In this document: positions 1-8,188 of the stretch, one piece after another
How positions within the stretch are numbered: the stretch's first letter is position 1
Layout of the letters: each line of letters opens with the position of its first letter
Source of the DNA: Flavobacterium eburneipallidum
GTDB lineage: Bacteria > Bacteroidota > Bacteroidia > Flavobacteriales > Flavobacteriaceae
Reading direction: 5' to 3'
DNA: 64,000 nt
NCBI RefSeq assembly: GCF_027111355.2
Contig: NZ_CP114291.2
Span: forward strand, 372,001 to 436,000
Translations under genes and position numbers: made by a program
The notes under the pieces: model-generated
Databases searched by the model: none
The model's input: only the letters and a program-made list of their open reading frames with translations
What the model was told of the DNA's origin: nothing

Positions 1-404
1 ACTAATAGTAAATTTTTGTTTTCGATATCGGCAACAGCCTGATATTCAACTAAAATATCAAAAGAATCATCATCGTTAGGATGGTGTCTGTAAGCCGAAA
101 TGAAACCGTTTTCGGAATCGTCAAAATAATTTAAAAATCCTTGATGCAGTGCTAGTCCAGCTCTCAAAATGGAACAAATAACCAATTGGTTTTTGATTTC
201 GGACGTTTTCTTAATCCCAAGCGGTGTTTGAATCTCAATATTTTTATAATCTAAAATTTTACTCAATTCATAGCTCATTATTTCGCCAATACGTTCTATA
301 TTTCTTCGAAAACGCAGACTGTCTTTCTGAACGTTTACATCTCTAATTTGAGCCAAAAAATGATTCAGAACACTGTTTTTTTTAGATAAATTATGAATTT
401 GCAT
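1..404 (-). CDS. upp: Uracil phosphoribosyltransferase, 5' part only (runs off the window)
   Basis: Salvage enzyme that converts uracil and PRPP to UMP in the cytoplasm. The minus strand gives 134 codons from an ATG at 404 with no stop before the window edge. It carries the uracil PRTase features LRFRRNIERIGEIMSYE and the conserved substrate-loop motif SILRAGLALHQG, followed by GFISAYRH. The PRPP-binding motif and C-terminus lie outside. The family is usually about 210-220 residues, so roughly 60% is present. It is divergent from the DUF4254 gene, with a 7-bp tandem repeat in the shared spacer. Confidence 0.9.
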   Translation of the reverse strand, partial: MQIHNLSKKNSVLNHFLAQIRDVNVQKDSLRFRRNIERIGEIMSYELSKILDYKNIEIQTPLGIKKTSEIKNQLVICSILRAGLALHQGFLNYFDDSENGFISAYRHHPNDDDSFDILVEYQAVADIENKNLLL

Positions 405-412
405 AAATTGAG

Positions 413-437
413 GTTTAAAGTTTAAAGTTTAAAGTTT
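413..437. repeat. 7-bp tandem repeat (GTTTAAA x3.5)
   Basis: Three full copies and a half copy of GTTTAAA lie between the divergent upp and DUF4254 starts. The same TTTAAAC words reappear at 46267-46332. It could affect the two promoters, but no function can be shown. Confidence 0.75.
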
Positions 438-439
438 CA

Positions 440-465
440 TTGTAAATGTATAAAAAGTATCTTTG
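440..465 (+). promoter_or_regulatory. Candidate Bacteroidota promoter for the DUF4254 gene
   Basis: TATCTTTG at 458-465 fits the TAnnTTTG -7 consensus and ends 20 bp before the ATG at 486. A TTG at 440-442 could be the -33 element, but the 15-bp spacer is shorter than usual, so the -33 assignment is weak. Confidence 0.5.
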
Positions 466-485
466 CCTTTTAAAATAAGTAAGAT

Positions 486-1091
486 ATGTTTTCAAAATTA
501 GCGTATTCGGTTTTCGAACAAAGTATTCAAGATTATCACAAATTTGATAATGTAGATCAGCCCATAGATAATCCTTTTCCGAAGGAAAAAATTGAACATT
601 TATTATATCTAAAAAATTGGATTGACACAGTGCAATGGCATTATGAAGATATTATTCGTGATCCGAATATTGACCCAGTTGCGGCATTGACATTGAAAAG
701 AAGAATTGATGCTTCGAATCAAGAACGTACTGATATGGTAGAATACATTGACGGATATTTTCTTCAAAAATACAGTCATGTTGCCGTAAAAGATAATGCT
801 AAAATCAATTCCGAAAGTCCAGCTTGGGCATTCGATAGATTGTCTATTTTAGCTCTGAAAATTTATCACATGAACGAAGAAGCTATTCGTGCTGAAGCTT
901 CGCAAGAGCATAGAGACAAATGTCAAGCAAAATTGAACGTCTTATTAGAGCAAAGAACAGATTTGTCCACTGCCATTGAAGAGTTGCTAACTGATATTGA
1001 AAATGGTGATAAATTCATGAAAGTGTACAAACAAATGAAAATGTACAATGATGATGATTTGAATCCTGTTTTGTATCAGAATAAAAAATAA
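486..1091 (+). CDS. DUF4254 domain protein
   Basis: A 201-residue soluble, mostly helical protein with no signal peptide or membrane segment. It matches my recollection of the DUF4254 family: N-terminal YSVFEQSIQDYH, central ALTLKRRIDASNQERTDMVE, and SPAWAFDRLSILALKIYHM. The function is unknown. In Bacteroidota this family typically sits directly beside a family 9 glycosyltransferase, which suggests a role in cell-surface polysaccharide assembly. Here the glycosyltransferase at 3053 is separated from it by a 1.8-kb unrelated gene. The start is the ATG 20 bp after a good -7 box. Confidence 0.8.
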   Translation: MFSKLAYSVFEQSIQDYHKFDNVDQPIDNPFPKEKIEHLLYLKNWIDTVQWHYEDIIRDPNIDPVAALTLKRRIDASNQERTDMVEYIDGYFLQKYSHVAVKDNAKINSESPAWAFDRLSILALKIYHMNEEAIRAEASQEHRDKCQAKLNVLLEQRTDLSTAIEELLTDIENGDKFMKVYKQMKMYNDDDLNPVLYQNKK

Positions 1092-1112
1092 TTATAAATT
1101 AGTATCTTATCT

Positions 1113-2888
1113 ATGATAACTATAGATAAACTTAAAAAACTCAAGGAGTCAGAAGACAAGGTTGAATTTAAAAAAGGTGAAGGAGGTAATATATCTTATG
1201 ATGGTGGATCTAAACCAAAACCAAGTGATAGACGAAGATGTATTTTAGGATATGTTACCGCCTTATGTAATGAAGGAGGAGGATATTTAGTCATTGGAAT
1301 GAGTGATAATTATCCTCATGAGGTCATTGGTACAAAACAAAATCTAGGTTCGATAGGAGAATTAGAATCTAAAATATATACAGATACTGGAATTCGTCCA
1401 GTTTTATATGAACTTTATGAAAATTTAAAAAGAGTTTTAGTAATAGAAGTTCCTTGTCGTCCAGCAGGAAAAGTTTTTAAATTTGAAGACGTTGCTTTAA
1501 TGAGAGTTGGTGAAGAATTGAAACCAATGTCAGATGAAGTTTATTTAAAAATAATTAATGAACAAGAACCTGACTTTTCTCAACAATTTTGTGAGGGTTT
1601 AATGGTTTCTGATTTAGATGAAAAAGCAATTTCCGTCTTAAAAGAAAAATATGCCTTAAAACAAAACAATCCTATTTTTAAGACACTTTCTCATGAACAA
1701 TTGTTATCTGATTTAGAACTTTTGAAAAATGAAAAACTCACTAATGCTGCGTTAATTCTTCTTGCTAAAAAAGAAGTTCTAAACGAAAAACTTCCTCAAG
1801 CGGCTGTGATGTTGGAATATCGTAATGCTGAAAATCAAATCCCTTTTGATAATAGAATTGTTTTTTCAGAACCTTTTTTTATACTAATTGATGAACTTTG
1901 GAGTACTATTAATTTAAGAAATGGTAGTTTTCCAATTCAAGACGGGGCATATATTTTTACAATTCCTTTTTTTAATGAAGAAGTGATTCGGGAGTCTATT
2001 AATAACGCCATTACGCACAGAGATTATAGGAAAACGTCTGAAATAGTTGTGAAACAATTTCCTCAAAGATTAGACATAATTAACGCAGGAGGATTTCCAA
2101 TAGGTGTTAATTTGGAAAATCTATTAAAAACACCAAGTACTCCTAGAAACAGACTTTTGGCAGATGTTTTGCAAAAAACAGGAATTGTAGAACGCTCTGG
2201 ACAAGGAGTTGACAAGATATTTTACAATACACTTATAGAAGGAAAAGCAGAACCAGATTATTCAAAATCCGATTATTTTCAAGTAAATTTAAAATTATCA
2301 GCCGTAATAGAAGATAGAGCTTTTGCATTATTTATTGTTGCAGTGCAAGAAGAATTACCAGAAACAGAAAAACTATCTGTTTTAGAAGTAATTGCTTTAA
2401 ATATGATAAAAAAGAATGCAGCTAAAAAAGATTTGGATGCTGAAATAGTTTCTAAACTTTTAGAAAAAAAGTTAATAGAAAAAAGAGGTAAGACGAATGC
2501 TGTTTATTATATTCTTTCAAAAGATTATTACGAGTTTACAGATGAAAAAGCAAAATATTACAATCTTCAAGAATTAGATGATAATCAGGTTTTAAATACC
2601 ATTTTGCAATTTTTATCTAAAGAGAGTAAAGCAAAGATGAAAGATTTTGTTGGACTTTTTGAAGATAAATTATCAAGAAAACAAGTAAGATTGAGAATTG
2701 ATAAATTTGTTATGAATAGAATATTAGAGCAAAAAGGTGAAGGCTCTGCTTCGATCTATAAGTTAAGTGATGATTATATTAAAAGAATTGAAGTTATATC
2801 TGAAGCAATAAATATTGGGATGAAAGAGATGGAAAGGAAACAAAGTCAAAAGATTGAAAGGGCCAAAAAAAGACCAAAAAAAGACTAG
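1113..2888 (+). CDS. AlbA_2 (Schlafen-type) DNA-binding / RecG-like ATP-binding protein
   Basis: A 591-residue protein. The N-terminus (about residues 15-140) is an AlbA_2-type nucleic-acid-binding domain, seen in KVEFKKGEGG followed by ALCNEGGGYLVIGMSDN. The middle (about 285-400) has the HATPase_c_4-like region of RecG-like proteins: ESINNAITHRDY, then PSTPRNRLLADVLQKTGIVE and RSGQGVDKIF. The C-terminus (about 430-590) looks like winged-helix DNA-binding segments ending in a Lys/Arg-rich tail. Proteins of this architecture are proposed transcription regulators or defence-associated factors; the activity here is unknown. It starts 21 bp after the DUF4254 stop. It is more AT-rich than its neighbours and interrupts a usual gene pair, which suggests insertion. 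Confidence 0.82.
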   Translation: MITIDKLKKLKESEDKVEFKKGEGGNISYDGGSKPKPSDRRRCILGYVTALCNEGGGYLVIGMSDNYPHEVIGTKQNLGSIGELESKIYTDTGIRPVLYELYENLKRVLVIEVPCRPAGKVFKFEDVALMRVGEELKPMSDEVYLKIINEQEPDFSQQFCEGLMVSDLDEKAISVLKEKYALKQNNPIFKTLSHEQLLSDLELLKNEKLTNAALILLAKKEVLNEKLPQAAVMLEYRNAENQIPFDNRIVFSEPFFILIDELWSTINLRNGSFPIQDGAYIFTIPFFNEEVIRESINNAITHRDYRKTSEIVVKQFPQRLDIINAGGFPIGVNLENLLKTPSTPRNRLLADVLQKTGIVERSGQGVDKIFYNTLIEGKAEPDYSKSDYFQVNLKLSAVIEDRAFALFIVAVQEELPETEKLSVLEVIALNMIKKNAAKKDLDAEIVSKLLEKKLIEKRGKTNAVYYILSKDYYEFTDEKAKYYNLQELDDNQVLNTILQFLSKESKAKMKDFVGLFEDKLSRKQVRLRIDKFVMNRILEQKGEGSASIYKLSDDYIKRIEVISEAINIGMKEMERKQSQKIERAKKRPKKD

Positions 2889-3052
2889 TAATTGTTAAAA
2901 ACCAACAGTTTTTGTTAATAAGTCTGTCGTTAGGGCTTGATTTTCAAGAGATTTATATAAAATGAAATGGCCAAAGAATGGCCAAAAAATCACCACATTT
3001 TGCCACATTCCGCAACATTTTTAAATAATATACAAATCAAAGTATTCTAACA

Positions 3053-4084
3053 TTGTCAGAAAAAATTAAACATATAGCCGTCATGAGACTTTCCGCAATG
3101 GGAGATGTCGCCATGACGGTTCCTGTTTTGAGGGCTTTTGTCCAGCAAAATCCCGAAATAAAAATTACGGTGGTTTCCCGCCCGTTTTTCAAACCTTTTT
3201 TTGAAGGAATTCCTAATCTTTCTTTCTTTGCTTTCGATGATAAACAACGTCACAAAGGATTTCTTGGATTATTGCGATTGTTTCAGGACTTAAAAGCTTT
3301 GGAGATTGATGATTTTGCTGATTTGCACAACGTTTTACGTTCCAAAGTAGTTCGATCGTTATTTGCTTTAAGCGGTAAAAAAACAGCTTCTGTTGATAAA
3401 GGAAGAGAAGAAAAAACAGCTTTAACTAGATCCGAAAACAAAATCTTCAAACCCTTAACAACCATGTTCGAAAGACACGTAAAAGTGTTCAGTGAACTAG
3501 GTTTCGCAGTAGATTTATCCAATCCAATATTTCCTGAAAAGGCAATTTTAGACCCTGAAATTTTAAAATTAATTGGAGAAAACAATCAAAAACTAATTGG
3601 AATTGCTCCTTTTGCGCAATATGATTCCAAGGTGTATCCTTTGGATTTGATGCAGGAAGTTATTAATCAATTGGCTTCCACTAAAACGAATAAAATATTG
3701 CTTTTTGGCGGTGGAAATAAAGAAATAGAATTGTTGAATTCGTTCTCAAAAGGGAAAGACAATGTAATTGTTGTTGCGGGAAAAATTAAGTTTCAACAGG
3801 AATTGCATCTTATTTCTAATCTCGATGTGATGCTTTCTATGGATTCTGGAAATGCACATATCGCAGCCATGTTGGGTATAAAAGTCATTACGCTTTGGGG
3901 AGCCACGCATCCTTTTGCGGGTTTTTCGCCTTTCAATCAACCCTTGGAAAATGCTTTGGTTTCCGATCGGAATTTGTTTCCAAAGTTACCTACTTCGGTG
4001 TATGGAAATAAGATTATAGAAGGATATGAAGATGCAATGCGAACTATTCCAGTTGATAAGGTAGTTTCGACTGTATTATCATAG
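3053..4084 (+). CDS. Glycosyltransferase family 9 (heptosyltransferase-like)
   Basis: A 343-residue GT9 enzyme of the ADP-heptose:LPS heptosyltransferase type, acting at the cytoplasmic face in outer-membrane glycolipid assembly. Visible motifs are VMRLSAMGDVAMTVPVLRAF at the N-terminus and MDSGNAHIAAMLG followed by TLWGATHPFAGF near the C-terminus. The donor and acceptor sugars cannot be read from sequence. The best start is the TTG at 3053 (MSEKIKHIAVM); the first in-frame ATG, at 3083, would remove the first beta-strand. The TTG lies where the DNA downstream of the AlbA_2 gene ends, so the original ATG may have been lost there. A hairpin at 4105 ends the transcript. Confidence 0.85.
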   Translation: MSEKIKHIAVMRLSAMGDVAMTVPVLRAFVQQNPEIKITVVSRPFFKPFFEGIPNLSFFAFDDKQRHKGFLGLLRLFQDLKALEIDDFADLHNVLRSKVVRSLFALSGKKTASVDKGREEKTALTRSENKIFKPLTTMFERHVKVFSELGFAVDLSNPIFPEKAILDPEILKLIGENNQKLIGIAPFAQYDSKVYPLDLMQEVINQLASTKTNKILLFGGGNKEIELLNSFSKGKDNVIVVAGKIKFQQELHLISNLDVMLSMDSGNAHIAAMLGIKVITLWGATHPFAGFSPFNQPLENALVSDRNLFPKLPTSVYGNKIIEGYEDAMRTIPVDKVVSTVLS

Positions 4085-4104
4085 ATTTTCTATTAACGAA
4101 TAAA

Positions 4105-4132
4105 AAAGCCTATTCATTTTTGAATAGGCTTT
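4105..4132. terminator. Bidirectional hairpin terminator
   Basis: A 12-bp perfect stem (AAAGCCTATTCA) with a 4-nt loop lies between the convergent GT9 and SPOR genes. A- and T-rich flanks on both sides make it usable on either strand. Confidence 0.8.
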
Positions 4133-4137
4133 ACTTT

Positions 4138-5091
4138 TTATAGTGACTCTATGAGTACCCAAGCGTCAGGGTTTTCATTTTTAAGTATTTCTTGTCTAAC
4201 TTTTTCGGCTTCGGCAAAAGTAGCATAACTTCCATAAAGTACAGGGAATAAACCATGTTTGTTTTGTGGAATTCTACGTGCTTTATATCCTTGAATGGTT
4301 AATTTTTTGAATATTTTTTCGGCATTTTTCTCATCTCTAAATGCTCCTGCCATAATGTGATAGGACATTTTTTCCTCTTTCATTTTTACCGTAAGAGTTA
4401 CCGCTGGAATGGGATTTTCGATAAAAAAAGTCGCTTCTTGAATTTTGTTTTGTACTTGTTTTTGAACTGATTTCTCCACAAGAATGGTTTCGGAAGCAAT
4501 TTTTTGTTGGTAAAGCGGATAGCCAATAGAGCCTGCAACCCCCAATCCTAGAACAAAAACGGCAGCGTATTTTAAATAATTACTCGTTCTTCTTCTTTCA
4601 GGGATAAATTCAATTACTGCTTCTTGATCAATATTTTCTTCAAGAGCTTCTATTTTTTGTTCGAAAATTTCTCTTTTTATAACAGGAGAAACAAAAGCAC
4701 TTAACCCAAAAGAATTAGTTAAATAATTGGTTTGGTCAAAAGGTGTGAAAATCAAATTTTTGTCAGCATTCAACTCAAAATTCCCAACGTTTTTTATACT
4801 TAAAATTCCGTCTAATTGAATGTTTTTTTTCCAGTTTAAAACCTGATATTGAATCGCACTTACTACATATTCGTAAGATGTTTTTTCCGCTTGTGCAATG
4901 TGATTTGCCAATAACCCATCATTGTTTTTGATATGAGCATTAAAAGAAATGATTTTCTTTGGTGGAAAAAACGAATGCGAACTTTCAACTAGTTGAGCCG
5001 ATTGGATTTCAGTCAAAAATGCTCCAAAACCAGGAACGGTTACACATTGGTAACGGTATAAAAGCTGTGCAATGTAAGGTTCGATATTCAT
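4138..5091 (-). CDS. HU-CCDC81-like / SPOR-domain membrane protein
   Basis: A 317-residue protein from the ATG at 5091 (MNIEPYIAQLLYRYQC); a start 18 bp upstream at 5109 is in frame but less typical. The N-terminal ~130 residues resemble the paired HU-CCDC81 prokaryotic domains (VTVPGFGAFLTEI, NAHIKNNDGLLANHIA). One membrane segment follows (about 185-205, YAAVFVLGLGVAGSIGYPLY). The C-terminus is a SPOR domain (YHIMAGAFRDEKNAEKIF to the end) that would bind denuded peptidoglycan at division sites. The layout implies a cytoplasmic HU-like part linked through the inner membrane to the septal wall. It is divergent from dprA. Confidence 0.8.
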   Translation of the reverse strand: MNIEPYIAQLLYRYQCVTVPGFGAFLTEIQSAQLVESSHSFFPPKKIISFNAHIKNNDGLLANHIAQAEKTSYEYVVSAIQYQVLNWKKNIQLDGILSIKNVGNFELNADKNLIFTPFDQTNYLTNSFGLSAFVSPVIKREIFEQKIEALEENIDQEAVIEFIPERRRTSNYLKYAAVFVLGLGVAGSIGYPLYQQKIASETILVEKSVQKQVQNKIQEATFFIENPIPAVTLTVKMKEEKMSYHIMAGAFRDEKNAEKIFKKLTIQGYKARRIPQNKHGLFPVLYGSYATFAEAEKVRQEILKNENPDAWVLIESL

Positions 5092-5193
5092 AGTTACAAA
5101 GTTATACATTGAAAATAGTTATCAAAATTTTATTCACAATTTTTATTAACAATTCACATAAAATTTTATACTTTTCAGCCTCAAAGAATTAGT

Positions 5194-6294
5194 ATGACAG
5201 ATCAGGATTTATTTCATTTATTGGCATTGCAACAAGTAGAAGGAGTGGGCGATATTGTTGCCAAAAAACTAATAACCCATTGCGGAAATGCTACCGAAGT
5301 TTTCAAAACTAAGTCTTCTCAATTGGGTACTATTGATGGAATTGGTTCTGTTTTACTTCAAAAATTAAAAGACAAAACCGTTTTTGAAAGAGCAGAAAAA
5401 GAGCTTCAGTTTATTCAGTCCAACGAAATTAATACTGCTTATTTTCAGGATGAAAATTATCCGGAACGATTGAAACATTGTATCGACGGACCAGTTTTAT
5501 TGTTTACGTCGGGAAATATTGATTTAAAAAACAGAAAAACCATTAGCATTGTAGGAACTCGAAAAATCACTTCTTATGGAATGGAATTCTGCCGAAAACT
5601 GATTGAAGATTTAGCACCGCTGGATCCTGTAATTGTAAGTGGTTTTGCTTATGGCGTTGATATTTTTGCCCATCAATTGGCAATAGATCACAATCTGCAA
5701 ACGATTGGTGTTGTAGCACACGGTTTGAACCAAATTTACCCAAAAGACCATAAAAAATATGTGTCAAAAGTAGAGCAAAACGGAGGTTTTATGACTGAAT
5801 TTTGGAGTTCGTCCAATCCTGAAAAAGAAAATTTTGTTCGTAGAAATCGTATTGTCGCAGGAATGTCTGAAGCTACCATCGTTATCGAATCGGCTGATAG
5901 AGGTGGCTCGTTGATTACCGCCAATATTGCTAATGATTACAATCGTGATGTTTTTGCCGTTCCGGGTCGAACCACGGATAAATACAGTCAAGGCTGCAAT
6001 AATTTGATAAAAACCCAAAAGGCAAATGTATTAACCAGTGCAGCCGATTTGATTTATATCTTGAATTGGGATATCGAAAGCAAAGCCAAACCCGTTCAAA
6101 AACAACTTTTTGTCACGCTCGAAAATGACGAACAAAAGATATACGATTATCTCCTAAAAAACGGGAAAGAATTAATGGATATTATTGCTTTGCGTTGTGA
6201 TTTCCCTATTTATAAAATCTCTGGAATGTTGCTGAACATGGAACTTAAAGGTGTAATTCGACCTTTGCCTGGGAAATTATTTGAGGCGATATAA
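5194..6294 (+). CDS. dprA: DNA-processing protein DprA
   Basis: A 366-residue DprA/Smf protein, which loads RecA on incoming single-stranded DNA during transformation. It has an N-terminal helix-hairpin-helix region (VEGVGDIVAKKLI, IDGIGSVLLQKL) and a Rossmann-like core with SIVGTRKITSYG, VSGFAYGVDIFAH and AVPGRTTDKYSQGCNNLI. The C-terminal ~60 residues look like the DprA winged-helix domain (LRCDFPIYKISGMLLNMELK). The length is normal. It converges on trpS across a hairpin. Confidence 0.95.
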   Translation: MTDQDLFHLLALQQVEGVGDIVAKKLITHCGNATEVFKTKSSQLGTIDGIGSVLLQKLKDKTVFERAEKELQFIQSNEINTAYFQDENYPERLKHCIDGPVLLFTSGNIDLKNRKTISIVGTRKITSYGMEFCRKLIEDLAPLDPVIVSGFAYGVDIFAHQLAIDHNLQTIGVVAHGLNQIYPKDHKKYVSKVEQNGGFMTEFWSSSNPEKENFVRRNRIVAGMSEATIVIESADRGGSLITANIANDYNRDVFAVPGRTTDKYSQGCNNLIKTQKANVLTSAADLIYILNWDIESKAKPVQKQLFVTLENDEQKIYDYLLKNGKELMDIIALRCDFPIYKISGMLLNMELKGVIRPLPGKLFEAI

Positions 6295-6300
6295 AAAAAC

Positions 6301-6358
6301 ACCGCAGATTCGCAGATTTTAAAAATATTAATTATTTAAAAATCTGCGAATCTGCGGT
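6301..6358. terminator. Long inverted repeat between dprA and trpS (CGCAGATT word family)
   Basis: A perfect 20-bp inverted repeat (ACCGCAGATTCGCAGATTTT at 6301-6320, complement at 6339-6358) has an 18-nt AT-rich loop. It lies between convergent genes and probably terminates both. Each arm is itself a tandem of the word CGCAGATT. A near-identical element lies at 62306-62361. Confidence 0.8.
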
Positions 6359-6368
6359 CATTTTATTT

Positions 6369-7340
6369 TTATTCAAACCCCAATTTTTCTCTAACTCTTG
6401 CCAAAACGCCACTGGCTACAACTCCAGCTTTTTCGGCACCTATTTTCAATAAAGCATCTACTTCTTCGAGGTTGTTGATGTAATAATTGTATTTTTCTCT
6501 TTCGGTTTTGAATTTTTCTACAATCAATTCAAATAAAGCTTGTTTAGCATGACCGTAACCGTAATTTCCACCTAAATAATTTTCTCTCATTTCCGCAAGT
6601 TGTTCTTCATTGGCTAACAAAGAATAAATAGCAAAAGCGTTGCAAGTATCAGGATTTTTCGGATCTTCCAATGGTGTGCTATCGGTTTCGATGCTCATTA
6701 CTTGTTTGCGCAAGGCTTTGTCATCCAAGAAAATATTGATAATATTATTGGCCGATTTACTCATTTTTCCACCATTGGTACCAGGAATTAGCATACTGTT
6801 TTCCTGAATTTTAGCTTCTGGAAGTACAAAAGTTTCGCCCATCTGATGATTGAAACGAGAAGCCACATCACGTGTGATTTCCAAATGTTGCAATTGGTCT
6901 TTTCCAACGGGAACAAACTGCGCATCATACAACAAAATATCAGCAGCCATAAGCATTGGATAGGAAAATAATCCTGCGTTAACGTCTTCCAATCTATCGG
7001 ATTTGTCTTTGAAAGAATGCGCTAATGTCAATCTTTGAAAAGGAAAAAAACAACTCAAATACCAAGACAATTCCGCAGTTTGTGCCACATCCGATTGACG
7101 GTAAAAAACTACTTTGTTTACATTCAAACCACAAGCCAACCAGGCTGCTGCTGTGCTGTAGGTATTGGCTCTTAATGTTTTTCCGTCTTTTATTTGGGTG
7201 ATCGAATGCAAATCGGCAATGAAAAGAAAGGATTCATTTGCTGGATTATTCGATAATTCGATTGCTGGAATGATTGCGCCAAGTAAGTTTCCTAAATGTG
7301 GTGTTCCTGTACTTTGAACGCCTGTGAGTATTTTTGCCAT
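6369..7340 (-). CDS. trpS: Tryptophan--tRNA ligase
   Basis: Class I aminoacyl-tRNA synthetase charging tRNA-Trp. The 323-residue protein starts at the ATG at 7340 (MAKILTGVQSTGTPHLGNLL). An in-frame ATG at 7415 would add 25 residues that do not look conserved. The HIGH-equivalent is TPHLGN, and the KMSKS loop is present exactly in GGKMSKSANN. PVGKDQLQHLEITRDVA is the typical tryptophan-binding region. It converges on dprA and is divergent from plsC. Confidence 0.95.
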   Translation of the reverse strand: MAKILTGVQSTGTPHLGNLLGAIIPAIELSNNPANESFLFIADLHSITQIKDGKTLRANTYSTAAAWLACGLNVNKVVFYRQSDVAQTAELSWYLSCFFPFQRLTLAHSFKDKSDRLEDVNAGLFSYPMLMAADILLYDAQFVPVGKDQLQHLEITRDVASRFNHQMGETFVLPEAKIQENSMLIPGTNGGKMSKSANNIINIFLDDKALRKQVMSIETDSTPLEDPKNPDTCNAFAIYSLLANEEQLAEMRENYLGGNYGYGHAKQALFELIVEKFKTEREKYNYYINNLEEVDALLKIGAEKAGVVASGVLARVREKLGFE

Positions 7341-7424
7341 TGTTATTTTTCTTAACCGTGAAGTTTGTTTTTGTTTTTGAGTTTCCAAATTTACTGCTTT
7401 TATAAATAATAGCATAGTTTTCCT

Positions 7425-7432
7425 TACTTTTG
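7425..7432 (+). promoter_or_regulatory. -7 element immediately before plsC
   Basis: TACTTTTG fits TAnnTTTG and ends only 5 bp before the ATG at 7438. Transcription would begin at or next to the start codon, giving a leaderless or nearly leaderless mRNA. No clear -33 TTG is present. Confidence 0.45.
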
Positions 7433-7437
7433 ACCTT

Positions 7438-8184
7438 ATGAGAGTAATAAAAATTATTTTTTGGGTATTCTACCGCATCTGGTTTTATATTTTATTAGGG
7501 GCGCCAATTTTGGTTATGTTCCCGTTTTTGGTAATTTCTATTCTGAAAGAAAGTTATTATCCTTATTTCTTTAAAATGGCCAGAATTTGGGCAAAAACCA
7601 TTCTTTTTGGAATGGGATTTTATTATAAAATTGAAAGACAACAAAAACTTGAATCAGGAAAAAGTTATATGCTGGTTTCCAATCATACTTCTATGGTGGA
7701 CATTATGTTGATGTTGGCAACGATAAAACAACCCTTTGTATTTGTGGGAAAACAAGAGTTGGTAAAAATCCCTTTGTTTGGCTTTTTCTACAAGCGCACT
7801 TGTATTTTGGTTGATAGAAAAAGTTCCAAAAGTAAGCATGGCGTTTTTGAACGTGCTCAAAAAAGAATCAAACAAGGCAATAGTATTTGTATTTTTCCCG
7901 AAGGAGGAGTTCCTGCTGACGAATCCATACGATTAGATTCTTTTAAAGATGGTGCTTTTCGATTAGCGATTGATCATCAATTGCCCATTGTTCCTATTAC
8001 TTTTGGCGATAATAAGGCACATTTTTCTTATACTTTTTTGAGTGGAGGTCCAGGTCTTTTGCGAGTAAAAGTACTTCCTTTTATTGAAACTGAAGGTAAA
8101 ACAATGGCGGATAAGAACAATCTTAAAGACCAAACTTGGAATGTAATTAACGAGCAATTATTGGTGTTTGAAAAGAAAAAATAG
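7438..8184 (+). CDS. plsC: 1-acyl-sn-glycerol-3-phosphate acyltransferase (first copy)
   Basis: A 248-residue acyltransferase that makes phosphatidic acid from lysophosphatidic acid at the inner membrane. A strongly hydrophobic N-terminal segment (about 5-32) anchors it. The catalytic HX4D box is NHTSMVD and the acceptor-binding block is FPEGGVPADESI, followed by LPIVPITFGD. A second PlsC-type gene lies at 39288 beside an acyl-ACP desaturase; the two are clearly different in sequence. It converges on the beta-barrel gene with only 4 bp between them. Confidence 0.88.
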   Translation: MRVIKIIFWVFYRIWFYILLGAPILVMFPFLVISILKESYYPYFFKMARIWAKTILFGMGFYYKIERQQKLESGKSYMLVSNHTSMVDIMLMLATIKQPFVFVGKQELVKIPLFGFFYKRTCILVDRKSSKSKHGVFERAQKRIKQGNSICIFPEGGVPADESIRLDSFKDGAFRLAIDHQLPIVPITFGDNKAHFSYTFLSGGPGLLRVKVLPFIETEGKTMADKNNLKDQTWNVINEQLLVFEKKK

Positions 8185-8188
8185 CCAA

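Noticed and set aside
2962..3024. Twenty-codon open frame (MKWPKNGQKI...) before the GT9 gene
   Set aside because: Too short, with no homology that I recognise. It could be a remnant of a longer AlbA_2-protein C-terminus, but nothing in the sequence shows this.
7403..7425. -33 element for plsC at the expected spacing
   Set aside because: No TTG is present between 7400 and 7412, so only the -7 element is listed.
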